A DNA stretch of 64,000 nt from Bradyrhizobium sp. 170 (GCF_023101085.1 NZ_CP064703.1:3410001-3474000); one strand, 5' to 3'. Shown: positions 27,801 to 36,622, counted from the stretch's first letter. The notes: generated from the sequence alone by a model not told the origin. Numbers and translations are program-made.

Positions 27801-30596
27801 CTAATCAAGGGATCGTTTCAGATGTGATCCAGAGCTGCGACGGTATGGGAGCGGCATATAGGACCAGATCTTCTCCGTTGCCTTCGCGGCCCATCGCGGC
27901 ATCAGGTCGGTTCGTGCATTGTTCAAATCACCGTCTTCTCGCGGACTGAGTGTAGCGAGCTCGCCACGCGCGAGCGCGCCCTGACTATCGTCACATGCCA
28001 ATCCAGCCAGGCGTCCGCGACGTGTGCGGTTCAATGGCGGAGGCGCGCCGCCAGCCAGAACGTTAATTCTTTGCCGCAGATGATCAACCAGCGGTTCAGC
28101 GCCAATAGTTAGGCAGCCACCATGCCCCCCGGGCACCTGGACCACTTCGAGTTGAGAACTGAGATGCCGCCACGCCCGGCCGTCGTGTTCGGCCGCGTAA
28201 AAAGCCACGGGGACCTCGAGCGGCGCCGGAAGATATCGCGCCATTGCGATTGAATAAGGGTTCCACAACGCGGGCAGAAACTTGCCCTCGACGATCGCAT
28301 TCCGCTCGCGACTCCACGCCTTGGAGTATCGCTCCAGCCGGGCCATTTGTTCATATGTCCAGCGCAGAAGGTAAGGCGAAACTATGGGCTTCATCAGACC
28401 GATGATTGCCCGCGGCGCCGGACGGGCAGCGACGGTCGGCGGATCGACCATCGCAACCATATCAACCTTGTGGCCGGCTGCCATCAGCAGGCGGGCTGTT
28501 TCGAACGCCACCATGGCGCCGTTGCATTTGCCGCCCAGGAGGAAAGGACCGCTGGTCTGCCTCTCCAGAATATGCGGCAGGCGGTCGGCGGCCATCGCCT
28601 CGATCGACGGCGGAACCGGCTCCCCACGGAGACCATGGGGATCGATGGAGATGATCGGGTAATCGGGCCCGAAAAGCTCCACCATCCGCCGCATACACGA
28701 ATGGCCGCTGACGAGGTCCCCGTTGAAGAAGAACAGGGGCGGCCGATCGCCACGGGTATGGAGCTGGAAGAACGGCGTCGCCGGCGTGCCAGTCTGCATG
28801 GCGATTTTTGGCGCAAATTGCCGGATTGTTTCTGCCCCGAACAGGATCGTTTCCGGTACGGGGTGGCCGATGAGCCGCTCGACCTCGATGAGCATTTCCA
28901 TCGCCAGAAGGGAGTCACCACCGCTGGCAAAAAAATCATCGTCGACCGTCACAGCCTCGGACTTGAGCAGCCTTCGCCATAGAATCAGCAATTCAGCTTC
29001 CAGATCCAATGGCCCTTTGTTCACAGCAGGCAGGGGCATCGCCCCTTGATGACCCAACAGCCCGTCGAGCGACTCGCGCAGCCGTCGCCGCTGAACCTTT
29101 CCCGTCGTCCCCTTTGGCAGTTGGTCGAGGATCAGAATGCGCCGCGGAATCTTGAACGAGGCCAACTCGCGTTGCAGGAACTGGCGAAGCTCCGCAGGTG
29201 TCGTTTGCGCGCCAGGATGGGGAATGATGGCGGCTGCGACGTCATCGCCAAGGCGTGGATGGGGAATTGCGAAAGCAGCGGCCTCGGCTACGGCCGGATG
29301 GCGCAGTAGCGCGGATTCGATCTCAGCGGGGGCGATCTTCTCACCGCCGCGGTTGATCAGTTCGATCAGTCGGCCGTGCAGGGACAGGAAGCCGCCTTCG
29401 TCGAGGCTGCCGATATCGCCCGTGCGAAACCAGCCCTCTTTGAAAGCAGCTTGATTGAGTTCCGGCGCATCGAGATAGCCAGGCGTCACGGTGGGGCCAC
29501 GAACCCAGATCTCACCCCGCTCGCCAGCTGGCAAGGGATGTCCATCCTCACCAACAATGGCCACGGTATCAGGCCAGGGTTGCCCGCAAGTCCCTGGCCT
29601 GTTCGGCCCGGGCGGCGGCAGGTTGGTGGCGATTTGCGCGGCTTCGCTGGAGCCGTAATGCTCCAGCACCGGCACGCCCAAGATGCGCTGCAGGCCGTCC
29701 TGCACCTCCTTCGGAAGCGGCGCGCCACCCGATACAACGAGCCGCAGCGTGTGCGCCGCCGGCGCATTCTCAAGGCTTTTTGCCTTGTCCAGCACGGCAG
29801 CGTGAAGCGTGGGACCCGCCGAGTACCAGGTCGGCCGCAGGACATCGAACCATTCATCCAGCGCCACGACGGCACTGTTCGCCGGAACGGCAATGCTGCC
29901 GCCCGTCAGGAGCGGTGTGAAGACCGTTACTTTGAGCCCATGGGAATAGTAAGGGGACGACACGCTCAGGCAACGGTCGCGGTGTGTGAGGCCGAACCAG
30001 GCCTGAAGCCGTCCGGCCGCCGCCAGCATATTGCCATGGCTGAACGGGATGAGCTTTGGCTGCGCGGTCGTGCCCGACGTCTGCAGGATGAAGGCGGGCG
30101 AACCCGGATCAGGCTCTGCGTCGATCGCAGGGGAGGTGGAGACCTGCACTGTGATGTTGAGTCCAAGCTGACCGTGTCCGACCGGAGCGGCTTCGATGAT
30201 GGCAAGCTTTCTCCGCTCAGCGGCCTGGCGAGCTTCAGAGGCACCGCCTTGCGGCACGAGAAGAGCCTTCAGGCGCAGCGTGTCGAGACGCTGATCGATC
30301 TCCACTTGCGACAGCCGAGGATCAAGAGGAACCGCGATGCTGCAGCAGGCTACTGCCACGATGGTGAGAACCGCGTCCGCGCCGTTCGGCATGAGTACCC
30401 CGATCCGCGCGTTGCAATCGAACCCGGCCAAACGCAACTGCCGGCGGATGTCGTCCAACTGGCGCTGAAGATCGCGGTACGTCAGAGGCGCAAACGAAGG
30501 GGAGACGATCGCAGGCTGGTGTGGGAACGAACTTGCAGTCTGACCGATCATTTGGCCCAGCGTTAATTTGGCTTCAGCCTCCGTACCGTCGCGCAT
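27801..30596 (-). CDS. Single-module A-T-TE synthetase with Cys in the thioesterase nucleophile site
   Basis: A 931-aa NRPS-like enzyme without a condensation domain. The adenylation domain (about 15-510) has the P-loop-like TSGTTAQPK at 173-181, YGSSEA, GWFRTGD and the catalytic Lys in PKGTTGK near 500. The carrier domain has the phosphopantetheine site GGDSLLAME with Ser562. The thioesterase (about 610-830) has GGKCNG where GxSxG is expected, putting Cys691 at the nucleophile position, with Asp718 (MVDPP) and His825 (PGGHGG) completing a triad. The A domain resembles acyl/oxalyl-CoA ligases, so the substrate is probably a carboxylic acid rather than a standard amino acid. ATG at 30596 is preferred over TTG at 30653. 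Confidence 0.85.
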   Translation of the reverse strand: MRDGTEAEAKLTLGQMIGQTASSFPHQPAIVSPSFAPLTYRDLQRQLDDIRRQLRLAGFDCNARIGVLMPNGADAVLTIVAVACCSIAVPLDPRLSQVEIDQRLDTLRLKALLVPQGGASEARQAAERRKLAIIEAAPVGHGQLGLNITVQVSTSPAIDAEPDPGSPAFILQTSGTTAQPKLIPFSHGNMLAAAGRLQAWFGLTHRDRCLSVSSPYYSHGLKVTVFTPLLTGGSIAVPANSAVVALDEWFDVLRPTWYSAGPTLHAAVLDKAKSLENAPAAHTLRLVVSGGAPLPKEVQDGLQRILGVPVLEHYGSSEAAQIATNLPPPGPNRPGTCGQPWPDTVAIVGEDGHPLPAGERGEIWVRGPTVTPGYLDAPELNQAAFKEGWFRTGDIGSLDEGGFLSLHGRLIELINRGGEKIAPAEIESALLRHPAVAEAAAFAIPHPRLGDDVAAAIIPHPGAQTTPAELRQFLQRELASFKIPRRILILDQLPKGTTGKVQRRRLRESLDGLLGHQGAMPLPAVNKGPLDLEAELLILWRRLLKSEAVTVDDDFFASGGDSLLAMEMLIEVERLIGHPVPETILFGAETIRQFAPKIAMQTGTPATPFFQLHTRGDRPPLFFFNGDLVSGHSCMRRMVELFGPDYPIISIDPHGLRGEPVPPSIEAMAADRLPHILERQTSGPFLLGGKCNGAMVAFETARLLMAAGHKVDMVAMVDPPTVAARPAPRAIIGLMKPIVSPYLLRWTYEQMARLERYSKAWSRERNAIVEGKFLPALWNPYSIAMARYLPAPLEVPVAFYAAEHDGRAWRHLSSQLEVVQVPGGHGGCLTIGAEPLVDHLRQRINVLAGGAPPPLNRTRRGRLAGLACDDSQGALARGELATLSPREDGDLNNARTDLMPRWAAKATEKIWSYMPLPYRRSSGSHLKRSLD

Positions 30597-30943
30597 TGGA
30601 ATGCCCCATTGACTGCTCCGTCGAAGCGCAATCTTAGTGGGAGAAAATGGCAAATGGCCGGAACAGAACGCGAATAATACTTAATTTCCATGGCCCGGAA
30701 CTGCTTGATGGCGGAAGGAACAATCGGCATCTCTGAGGATTGATTCCAACGCTTCCAGCCGACAGGCAGCCCCCCGACTGCTGGAAGAAAACCCGTATCG
30801 TTCGGGTTGGCGGCCCCCGGTTGGGGCCGTTTTAAATGAATGGCTCGGGTTCCCCTACATCGAACGAACCGGCCTCTGCGTTGGGCCCACGGGTGACAGC
30901 CGCATGTCCGGTCTGGGGCAATCTCAGAGATGCCGGGCGAGCG
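30597..30943. other. Intergenic region with an orphan terminator
   Basis: About 350 bases between the synthetase start and the flavin reductase stop, both minus strand. It contains the hairpins described at 30790-30833 and presumably the synthetase promoter (30600-30780). No coding sequence was recognised. Confidence 0.4.
30811..30833 (+). terminator. Plus-strand intrinsic terminator without an upstream plus-strand gene
   Basis: A 7-bp GC stem (CGGCCCC with GGGGCCG, loop CGGTT) followed by TTTT. A smaller hairpin, AACCCG-N7-CGGGTT, precedes it at 30790-30808. Both flanking genes are on the minus strand. Confidence 0.6.
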
Positions 30944-31498
30944 TCAGGAAAAATCGCTCCAGCTCAGCCGTCTCGCATCGACATCGCCGAGCGAGCGCGC
31001 GTCCCTTATCTCGCGCGTGCCGTGAAAACTTCCGCGGAGATAGAGCAGGGGCGTGTTCTGCGCGGACAACGACACGTTTCGTACTTCACCGACGAATATC
31101 GAATGGGTTGGTGTTTCGAATTCCTGCGTCAGCACGCAGTCGAAAGCGGCAACGGCATCTTCCAGGATCGGTGTGCCGGTGACGCCGGTGGTCCAGCGCC
31201 CGAAGGCGAAACGATCGTCGCCGTTGATGCCCTTCTGCCCGCTGAAGGTCAGCGCCAGCATCGCGTGCTCCTCATGCAGGAAGTTGACGGCGAAGGCGCG
31301 CTCCGCGCAGATGCGCGCGTGCGCGCTCGCATTGCGATTGACGCAGGCAATCAGCGACGGCGGCTTGTCGGAAAGCGAACAGGCCGACGTCACCGTCAGG
31401 CCGGTGCGTTGCCCTGGCGCCGTGCCCACCGTCACCAGCGCAACGGCGCCGGCACATTCGCGCATGGCCTGCTTGAAACTTGGCGCGTCGATGTTCAT
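30944..31498 (-). CDS. Flavin reductase-like protein (monooxygenase reductase component)
   Basis: Predicted NAD(P)H:flavin oxidoreductase supplying reduced FMN/FAD. The 184-aa protein has the family's FMN-binding split-barrel signature: CAGAVALVTVG, GLTVTSACSLSDKPPSLIACVN, FAVNFL and a C-terminal PLLYLRGSFHG. ATG at 31498 (MNIDAPSFKQAM) is preferred over the longer frame to 31591. It lies 89 bases downstream of a luciferase-like monooxygenase on the same strand, making a classic two-component flavin system. Confidence 0.88.
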   Translation of the reverse strand: MNIDAPSFKQAMRECAGAVALVTVGTAPGQRTGLTVTSACSLSDKPPSLIACVNRNASAHARICAERAFAVNFLHEEHAMLALTFSGQKGINGDDRFAFGRWTTGVTGTPILEDAVAAFDCVLTQEFETPTHSIFVGEVRNVSLSAQNTPLLYLRGSFHGTREIRDARSLGDVDARRLSWSDFS

Positions 31499-31587
31499 GC
31501 CTCGATTCCCGGGATGATGCTGACGATTGTGATCAAACGTGGGTTTGCGGATGCGGAACGATTGTCCCGCACCCGCTGCTTTCCTTG

Positions 31588-32688
31588 TCACGCCGCCTTG
31601 ATGCGGTCGGCGCCGAGATGTTTCAGCCGCGGCATCACCTCATGCCGCAACAGTTCGAGCGAATGGTGCCACGCCTCAGGCTTGTGCTTGTAGTCGAAGC
31701 CGAACACCAGCAGCACGCCGAAACCGCCGACTTCCTGATAGATGGTCTCGATCTTTTCGGCGACGGTGGAAGGCGAGCCGACGATCCAGTTGCGGCGCGC
31801 GCAATAGTCGACCGTCACGTCGCTGTCAGGCACGTCGGGTGCGTGCTTCAAATAATCCTTGAAGCCGAAATGCCCGAGCAGCGGCAGGAAATACTCGCCC
31901 ATCATCCGGCCCATCATGTCGCCGGCCGAGAGCTTCCAGGCTTCCTCGTCGGTATCGGCTATGAACACCTCGCGCACCAGCCGCCAGTCCTGCCGGTTCG
32001 CCTTGCGTCCGGCTTTCGCCGCACCCGCTTCCACCGAGTCCCAATGGCTGCCGACATAGGCCGGATTGAGGTTGAGGCTCATCGGGATGAAGCCGCGCTC
32101 ACCGGCCAGCTTCAGCGTATCGGAGTTCTTGGAAAGCCCGGCGACGCCGATCGGCGGATGCGGGGCCTGCACCGGCTTGATGTGAGGTTTGAGGAAATCG
32201 AACATCGTGTCCGGCTTTGTCACCGTCCAGAACTTGCCCTTGTAGGTAAAGGGCGCGGGATCGCTCCAGAGCTTCAGGATGATCTCCAGCGCCTCCCGCG
32301 TCATGTCGCGGTTCTGGCCGCTCATGCCGTCGACATTGAACATCGCCCAGTCGCTCGGCAGGCCGCTGGCGGCGACGCCGAAATTCAGCCTTCCTTCGGA
32401 AAGGTGATCGAGCATCGCCACGCGGTTGGCGAGTTCGGCGGGATGATGATAGGGCAGCAGGAATCCGCCGGGACCGATGCGGATGTTCTTGGTCTGCAAC
32501 AGCGCCTGCGCGATCAGCAGGTCCGGCGCGGGGTGGGGCTCCCAGGGCGCGGTGTGATGCTCGCCGATCCATGCCTCCTGATAGCCGAGCTCGTCGAGCC
32601 AGCGCAGAACCTGGAGGTCCCAGTCCTGGCCTTCCTTCAATCCACACTCCGGCGGATGTGAAGGCATCGTGAAATATCCGATCTCCAT
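31588..32688 (-). CDS. LLM-class (luciferase-like) flavin-dependent monooxygenase
   Basis: A 366-aa TIM-barrel enzyme that uses reduced flavin and oxygen to oxidise an unknown organic substrate. It shows the family's MEIGYFTMPSHPPE start, EAWIGEHHTAPWE, RIGPGGFLLPYHHPAELANR and LNFGVAASGLPSDW. The start at 32688 is fixed by GAGGAGAACACC directly upstream; the longer open frame to 32949 is spurious. The flavin reductase downstream probably supplies FMNH2. A strong dyad at 32856-32893 lies in its promoter region, shared with the divergent gene at 32939. Confidence 0.9.
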   Translation of the reverse strand: MEIGYFTMPSHPPECGLKEGQDWDLQVLRWLDELGYQEAWIGEHHTAPWEPHPAPDLLIAQALLQTKNIRIGPGGFLLPYHHPAELANRVAMLDHLSEGRLNFGVAASGLPSDWAMFNVDGMSGQNRDMTREALEIILKLWSDPAPFTYKGKFWTVTKPDTMFDFLKPHIKPVQAPHPPIGVAGLSKNSDTLKLAGERGFIPMSLNLNPAYVGSHWDSVEAGAAKAGRKANRQDWRLVREVFIADTDEEAWKLSAGDMMGRMMGEYFLPLLGHFGFKDYLKHAPDVPDSDVTVDYCARRNWIVGSPSTVAEKIETIYQEVGGFGVLLVFGFDYKHKPEAWHHSLELLRHEVMPRLKHLGADRIKAA

Positions 32689-32855
32689 GGTGTTCTCCTC
32701 GATGCTATCTACTTGCTTTCGGACGTGTCTTGGCTTGCGCGGTTCCGGCGATGGAGCAAGCGCTGTGCCAGCAGGGATCGGGCCTCGATTTTTCTGGAAA
32801 GGAGCGGCCTTCGGGCGCAAATCGCCCGCAGCCCACGAGCAACGCGCGGGTGCGC

Positions 32856-32893
32856 GTCTCACTTGTCGCAAGACAAGTCTTGAATCGTGAGAC
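32856..32893. promoter_or_regulatory. Nested dyad, candidate operator between divergent genes
   Basis: Three inverted repeats are nested or overlapping: outer GTCTCAC (32856-32862) with GTGAGAC (32887-32893); ACTTGTC-GCAA-GACAAGT (32861-32878); CAAGAC-AA-GTCTTG (32869-32882). The site lies between the LLM monooxygenase (start 32688, minus) and the gene starting at 32939 (plus). The size and symmetry suit a TetR- or HxlR-type repressor; the regulator is not in view. Confidence 0.55.
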
Positions 32894-32938
32894 ATAAAGC
32901 GCCGCCGGCATGGACGGCAGACCGCGGGGCAGGGACGC

Positions 32939-33703
32939 ATGCCAGCCATAACGTATTGCGACGACTCGATGATGGCCTATCAGTCAGCGAGAAAGATATT
33001 TCAACCCGGCGAAGGCATCGTCTTCGACGAGGGATACCGGCTCGCGCACCTTCCCCTCGTGAATGCAGGGCACCCTGCCGTCATCAGCGAGGTCGACGGC
33101 CGCGATTATCGAAACGGTACCTACGAGAAGACGCGCTATGCGCTAGTGATGCCGATTGCCGCGGACGCCGTTCTGGAGTCCGATGAAGTTCAGGCGCTTG
33201 AGCTGGCCATGAAGTCATCGGGCTTCGCGCCAAAGATTGCGTGGGATATCTGCGAGCGCCGCAGCGCTCAGTTGCATGCAACGCTTGCAGGCGGCGTTCC
33301 AGAGTCCGATCTCGATCGCCATGCTGCGGTGGTCCAGGATCTGCTGGATCAAATCGGATCGATATCCGTTTGCTTGAAAGGGCCGTTTCTGGGCACCAGG
33401 AATACCGGCCGTATTTATTTTCCAGTCTATCCGCAGAAGATCGGGGGCGAGGATGCATTCGCGCTGGTGCAAAAGAGCATCGGCGTGTCGCAGACGAAAC
33501 TCTACCTCGTCGGGTATTATCATATGCGCAGTGAATTCGATCCGCTGGAAACAAGGGAGCTCGCCGAACTGATCGATCAGTGGCGGGATCGGATTGTCGT
33601 CAGGACAACTGTTCCTTTCCTGGAATTGCATGCCACCAACGATGATCTTGCGCTTTCAGCGCGTGCGCATGCGAAAATTTCAGCGAGAGGGCGCCTCGAG
33701 TAA
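32939..33703 (+). CDS. Putative 2H-phosphoesterase-like protein
   Basis: A 254-aa protein that would normally be called hypothetical. It has two HAT triads, His113-Ala-Thr115 (AQLHATLAG) and His231-Ala-Thr233 (LELHATNDD). Between them lies ISVCLKGPFLGTRNTGRIYF, resembling the hydrophobic-G-F-N-R-hydrophobic strand pair seen between the two HxT/S motifs of 2H phosphoesterases (LigT, cyclic phosphodiesterases). The 118-residue spacing is longer than the usual 75-90, and family membership is inference. ATG at 32939 follows AGGGA. The divergent neighbour is the LLM monooxygenase. Confidence 0.65.
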   Translation: MPAITYCDDSMMAYQSARKIFQPGEGIVFDEGYRLAHLPLVNAGHPAVISEVDGRDYRNGTYEKTRYALVMPIAADAVLESDEVQALELAMKSSGFAPKIAWDICERRSAQLHATLAGGVPESDLDRHAAVVQDLLDQIGSISVCLKGPFLGTRNTGRIYFPVYPQKIGGEDAFALVQKSIGVSQTKLYLVGYYHMRSEFDPLETRELAELIDQWRDRIVVRTTVPFLELHATNDDLALSARAHAKISARGRLE

Positions 33704-33746
33704 AACGCTGACAAGAAGCAGTAGAATTGTAACCCGGATGGATCTA

Positions 33747-33848
33747 GAGCATGATCCGGAAAAGTGGGTACCGGTTTTCCGAAAAGATCATGCTCAAATC
33801 AAAGCGATAGAGCGGGATGACGATTCGAAGAAAAGTCATCGCGCTCTA
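33747..33848. repeat. Palindromic repeat, GAGCATGATC type, with a second dyad
   Basis: GAGCATGATC at 33747-33756 pairs with its complement at 33786-33795, around GGAAAAGTGGGTACCGG. It is followed by TAGAGCG (33808) pairing with CGCTCTA (33842-33848) and inner GATGAC/GTCATC. A relative lies at 52945-52999. The second dyad overlaps the stop of the minus-strand hydrolase and may act as its terminator. Confidence 0.75.
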
Positions 33849-34754
33849 ACGCTCTTTCGCTTCGAATATTTGCAGGGCACCAAGCAGGAGTTTTGGGTCC
33901 TCTTGGCCGACGCAGTGACCGACCCCGGCAAAACGCCATTCGCTGACTTGCGGAATCAGCGCCACGGCCCGTGACGCCATCATTTTATAGATCGGCCATG
34001 ATTGTTCGGTCGTCGCAACGCAGACGGGGCAGTCGATATCAGTCAGCCACGCGAAAGGATTGCCGCGGCCGTCTCCGGTGTAGACCTGCTCCATCGCTTC
34101 ACAAATCCGGAGAGTAATGGCGGACTCGATCTCAGGTGTGCAGAGCAGTCGTACCCGGCCGTCCCTCAGAGGGGCGAAGCCGTGCCGGATGTAGGCCCAG
34201 AGCGAGGACTCGGACCATGTCGCAAACGCAGGCGCGGCGCGATAGCGCTGGAACGCTGTCTCGGCGCTGTCGAACTCGGCCTGGCGGCGCAGCACGCTCT
34301 GCACGGCAGCCGTCGACCTGTCGCTCAACCCGGCGCCATCGACGCGGATCGCACGCGGATCCATGACGGTCGGCTCCATCACGAACAGGCGCGAAAATCG
34401 CTGGGGCAAAAGTTTCGCCGCAAGCAGGAGATCGGTGGCGCCTGCGCTGTGGCCGATACCAAATATATCCGACAGGTCGAGCGCCTCGATCACCCGACAC
34501 AAATCCTCGGCGAAATCCTGGAAGTGATAGCGGTCGGCCGCCGGCTTGTGACTGTCGCCATGGCCGCGGCGGTCGAGCGCATAGACGGTGTAACGCGATG
34601 CCAGTTCACGGGCGACCTCATCCCAGACCTCGGCGACAAAGCCGGTGCCGTGCAACAGCAGCGCGGGCGGTTTGCCCGAGCCGTCCTCGCCCCATCGGGC
34701 AAGCGCAATGTGTTCGCCGACAGGTCCGACCGAAATCCGTTTGGGGTTCGTCAT
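33846..34754 (-). CDS. Alpha/beta hydrolase
   Basis: A 302-aa alpha/beta-fold hydrolase of unknown substrate. It has the oxyanion block LLLHGTGFVAEVWD, DRRGHGDSHKP, the nucleophile elbow GIGHSAG (Ser near residue 103) and a C-terminal catalytic-type His in GVGHCVGQED. There is no signal peptide, so it is cytoplasmic. It sits 8 bases downstream of the GMC oxidoreductase on the same strand, so the two are probably an operon, perhaps acting in sequence on one substrate. The stop codon is embedded in a palindromic repeat. Confidence 0.88.
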   Translation of the reverse strand: MTNPKRISVGPVGEHIALARWGEDGSGKPPALLLHGTGFVAEVWDEVARELASRYTVYALDRRGHGDSHKPAADRYHFQDFAEDLCRVIEALDLSDIFGIGHSAGATDLLLAAKLLPQRFSRLFVMEPTVMDPRAIRVDGAGLSDRSTAAVQSVLRRQAEFDSAETAFQRYRAAPAFATWSESSLWAYIRHGFAPLRDGRVRLLCTPEIESAITLRICEAMEQVYTGDGRGNPFAWLTDIDCPVCVATTEQSWPIYKMMASRAVALIPQVSEWRFAGVGHCVGQEDPKLLLGALQIFEAKER

Positions 34755-34762
34755 GGGAGGGA

Positions 34763-36382
34763 CTATCGCGCATCCTCCAAAATCATCGCAGCACCTTTCT
34801 CCGCGATCATCGCCGTCGGCGTATTGGTGTTGCCCGACGTGATCGTCGGCATCACCGACGCGTCGGCCACACGTAGTCCCGCGATGCCGTAGAAGCGCAG
34901 CCGCTCGTCGACCACCGCCATCGGGTCGCTCGCCGTGCCCATCTTCGCGGTCCCGACCGGATGGAAGATCGTGGTGCCGATGTCGCCGGCAGCTTTCGCC
35001 AATGAGGCGTCATCGTCGCCGACGCTGGGGCCGGGCAGGTATTCCTGCGGATGATATCGCTCGAGCCGTTTCTGTTTCATCAGCCGCCGCGTGGTGCGGA
35101 TGGCATCCGCTGCGACCTGGCGGTCGTCATCGGTCGAGAGGTAATTCGGCGCGATCGATGGCGCCTCGGCAGGTTTCGCCGAGCGAATCCGCACGGTGCC
35201 GCGCGAGGTCGGCTGCAGGTTGCAGGCGCTGACGGTGATCGCGGGAAAACGATGCAGGGGATCGCCGAACTTGTCGAGCGACAATGGCTGAACGTGAAAC
35301 TGGATGTTGGCGCGCTCGCGGCGCGGGTCGGAGCGGGTGAAGATGCCGAGTTGCGATGGCGCCATGGTCAGCGGCCCGCGGCGGCGGAACGCATAATCGA
35401 GCCCCATCAGGCCGCGCCGCACCAGATTGTAATAGGTCTCGTTCAGCGTGCGGACGCCAAAAACCTTGTAGATCGCGCGCTGCTGCAGATGGTCCTGCAG
35501 GTTGCGCCCGACGCCAGGTTTGTCGAGCACCACATCGACGCCGAGCGGCGACAGCCAGTCTGATGGCCCGATGCCGGATCGATGCAAGACCTGCGTCGAT
35601 CCGATTGATCCCGCACACAAAACGACTTCGCCCTTGGTGCGGGCCTCGACCACTTCATTGCCTTGCATGAAGCGCACGCCGACGGCGCGGCCATTCTCGA
35701 TGATCAGCCGGTCGACCAGCACGTTCTTTTCCAGCCGCAGGTTGGCGCGGTTCAGGACCGGCTTGAGGAAGCCGCGCGCCGAGGACCAGCGCCGGCCGCG
35801 CTTCTGGTTGACGTGGAAATAGCTCGTGCCTTCGTTGTCACCGGTGTTGAAATCGGCAATGCGCTTGATGCCCATTTCCTCGGCCGCATCGCCGACCGCG
35901 TCGAGAATGTCCCAGGACAGCCGCGGCGCCTCGATCCGCCAGCCGCCGCCGGTGCCGTGATGTTCGCTCTCGCCGAGGAAATGATCCTCCAGCCGCTTGA
36001 ACAGCGGCTTGACGTCGTCATAGCTCCAGCCGGTCAGGCCGAGTTGCCGCCAGTGATCGTAATCGGCGGATTGCCCGCGCATAGAGATCATGGCGTTGAT
36101 GGCGGAGGAGCCGCCGATCACCTTGCCGCGCGGATAGGCAAGCGCCCGCCCGTTGAGCCCGGGCTCTGCCTCGGTCTTGAACATCCAGTCCGAGCGGGGA
36201 TTGCCGATCGCAAAGAGATAGCCGACCGGGATGTGAAACCAGATCCAGTTGTCGTTGCCGCCGGCCTCGAGGATCAGCACGCGGTTTTTCGGATCGGCAG
36301 ACAGCCGGTTGGCCATGATGCAGCCGGCGGTTCCCGCGCCAACCACGATATAGTCGAAATCGCCCTCAAGCCGCTTCGGCAT
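34763..36382 (-). CDS. GMC-family FAD oxidoreductase (choline/alcohol dehydrogenase-like)
   Basis: A 539-aa glucose-methanol-choline oxidoreductase that probably oxidises an alcohol. It has the Rossmann FAD motif YIVVGAGTAGCIMANRLS, the GMC signature GKVIGGSSAINAMI, CAGSIGSTQVL and the C-terminal HPVGTAKMG block with catalytic-type His, then TPTAMIAEKGA. BetA-type choline dehydrogenase is one possibility, but the many paralogues of this family prevent a specific call. It is cotranscribed with the alpha/beta hydrolase. Confidence 0.92.
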   Translation of the reverse strand: MPKRLEGDFDYIVVGAGTAGCIMANRLSADPKNRVLILEAGGNDNWIWFHIPVGYLFAIGNPRSDWMFKTEAEPGLNGRALAYPRGKVIGGSSAINAMISMRGQSADYDHWRQLGLTGWSYDDVKPLFKRLEDHFLGESEHHGTGGGWRIEAPRLSWDILDAVGDAAEEMGIKRIADFNTGDNEGTSYFHVNQKRGRRWSSARGFLKPVLNRANLRLEKNVLVDRLIIENGRAVGVRFMQGNEVVEARTKGEVVLCAGSIGSTQVLHRSGIGPSDWLSPLGVDVVLDKPGVGRNLQDHLQQRAIYKVFGVRTLNETYYNLVRRGLMGLDYAFRRRGPLTMAPSQLGIFTRSDPRRERANIQFHVQPLSLDKFGDPLHRFPAITVSACNLQPTSRGTVRIRSAKPAEAPSIAPNYLSTDDDRQVAADAIRTTRRLMKQKRLERYHPQEYLPGPSVGDDDASLAKAAGDIGTTIFHPVGTAKMGTASDPMAVVDERLRFYGIAGLRVADASVMPTITSGNTNTPTAMIAEKGAAMILEDAR

Positions 36383-36407
36383 CTCTCAGTTTCCACCCAT
36401 CGACGCC

Positions 36408-36519
36408 GTCATGCCCGGACAAAAGCGCGAAGCGCGTCTTCGCGCTAGATGTTCCGGGCATCCACGTCTTGTTGGGCGTTTATTAGTCAGACGTGGGTGG
36501 CCGGTACAAGCCCGGTCAT
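36408..36519. repeat. Palindromic repeat, GTCATGCCCGG type
   Basis: It starts GTCATGCCCGG, contains a CGCGAAGCGCG/CGCGCT inner hairpin and CATCCACGTCTT paired with AGACGTGGGTGG, and ends near CCCGGTCAT. A longer copy is at 55101-55252. It lies between the GMC gene and the first M20 gene. Confidence 0.75.
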
Positions 36520-36560
36520 TCGCCGTCGCATGGATGGGGCCCTGCGGCAGGTGCGTTGGT

Positions 36561-36576
36561 TGGACCGCCCCTTGCA
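36561..36576 (+). promoter_or_regulatory. Sigma-54 (-24/-12) promoter for M20 gene 1
   Basis: TGGACCGCCCCTTGCA fits the sigma-54 consensus TGGCACGN4TTGCW in all but two positions, with exactly ten bases between the invariant GG and GC. The expected transcription start is about 36587, 36 bases before the ATG. The same element precedes the second copy at 37902. Confidence 0.75.
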
Positions 36577-36622
36577 TGCTACAGGGGCAGAAGCGTTCAA
36601 AGCCGGAAAGCCTGTTATCTCC

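Noticed and set aside
32689..32949. 87-residue extension of the LLM monooxygenase
   Set aside because: A strong ribosome-binding site immediately before 32688 and the family-typical MEIGYF start mark the true N-terminus.
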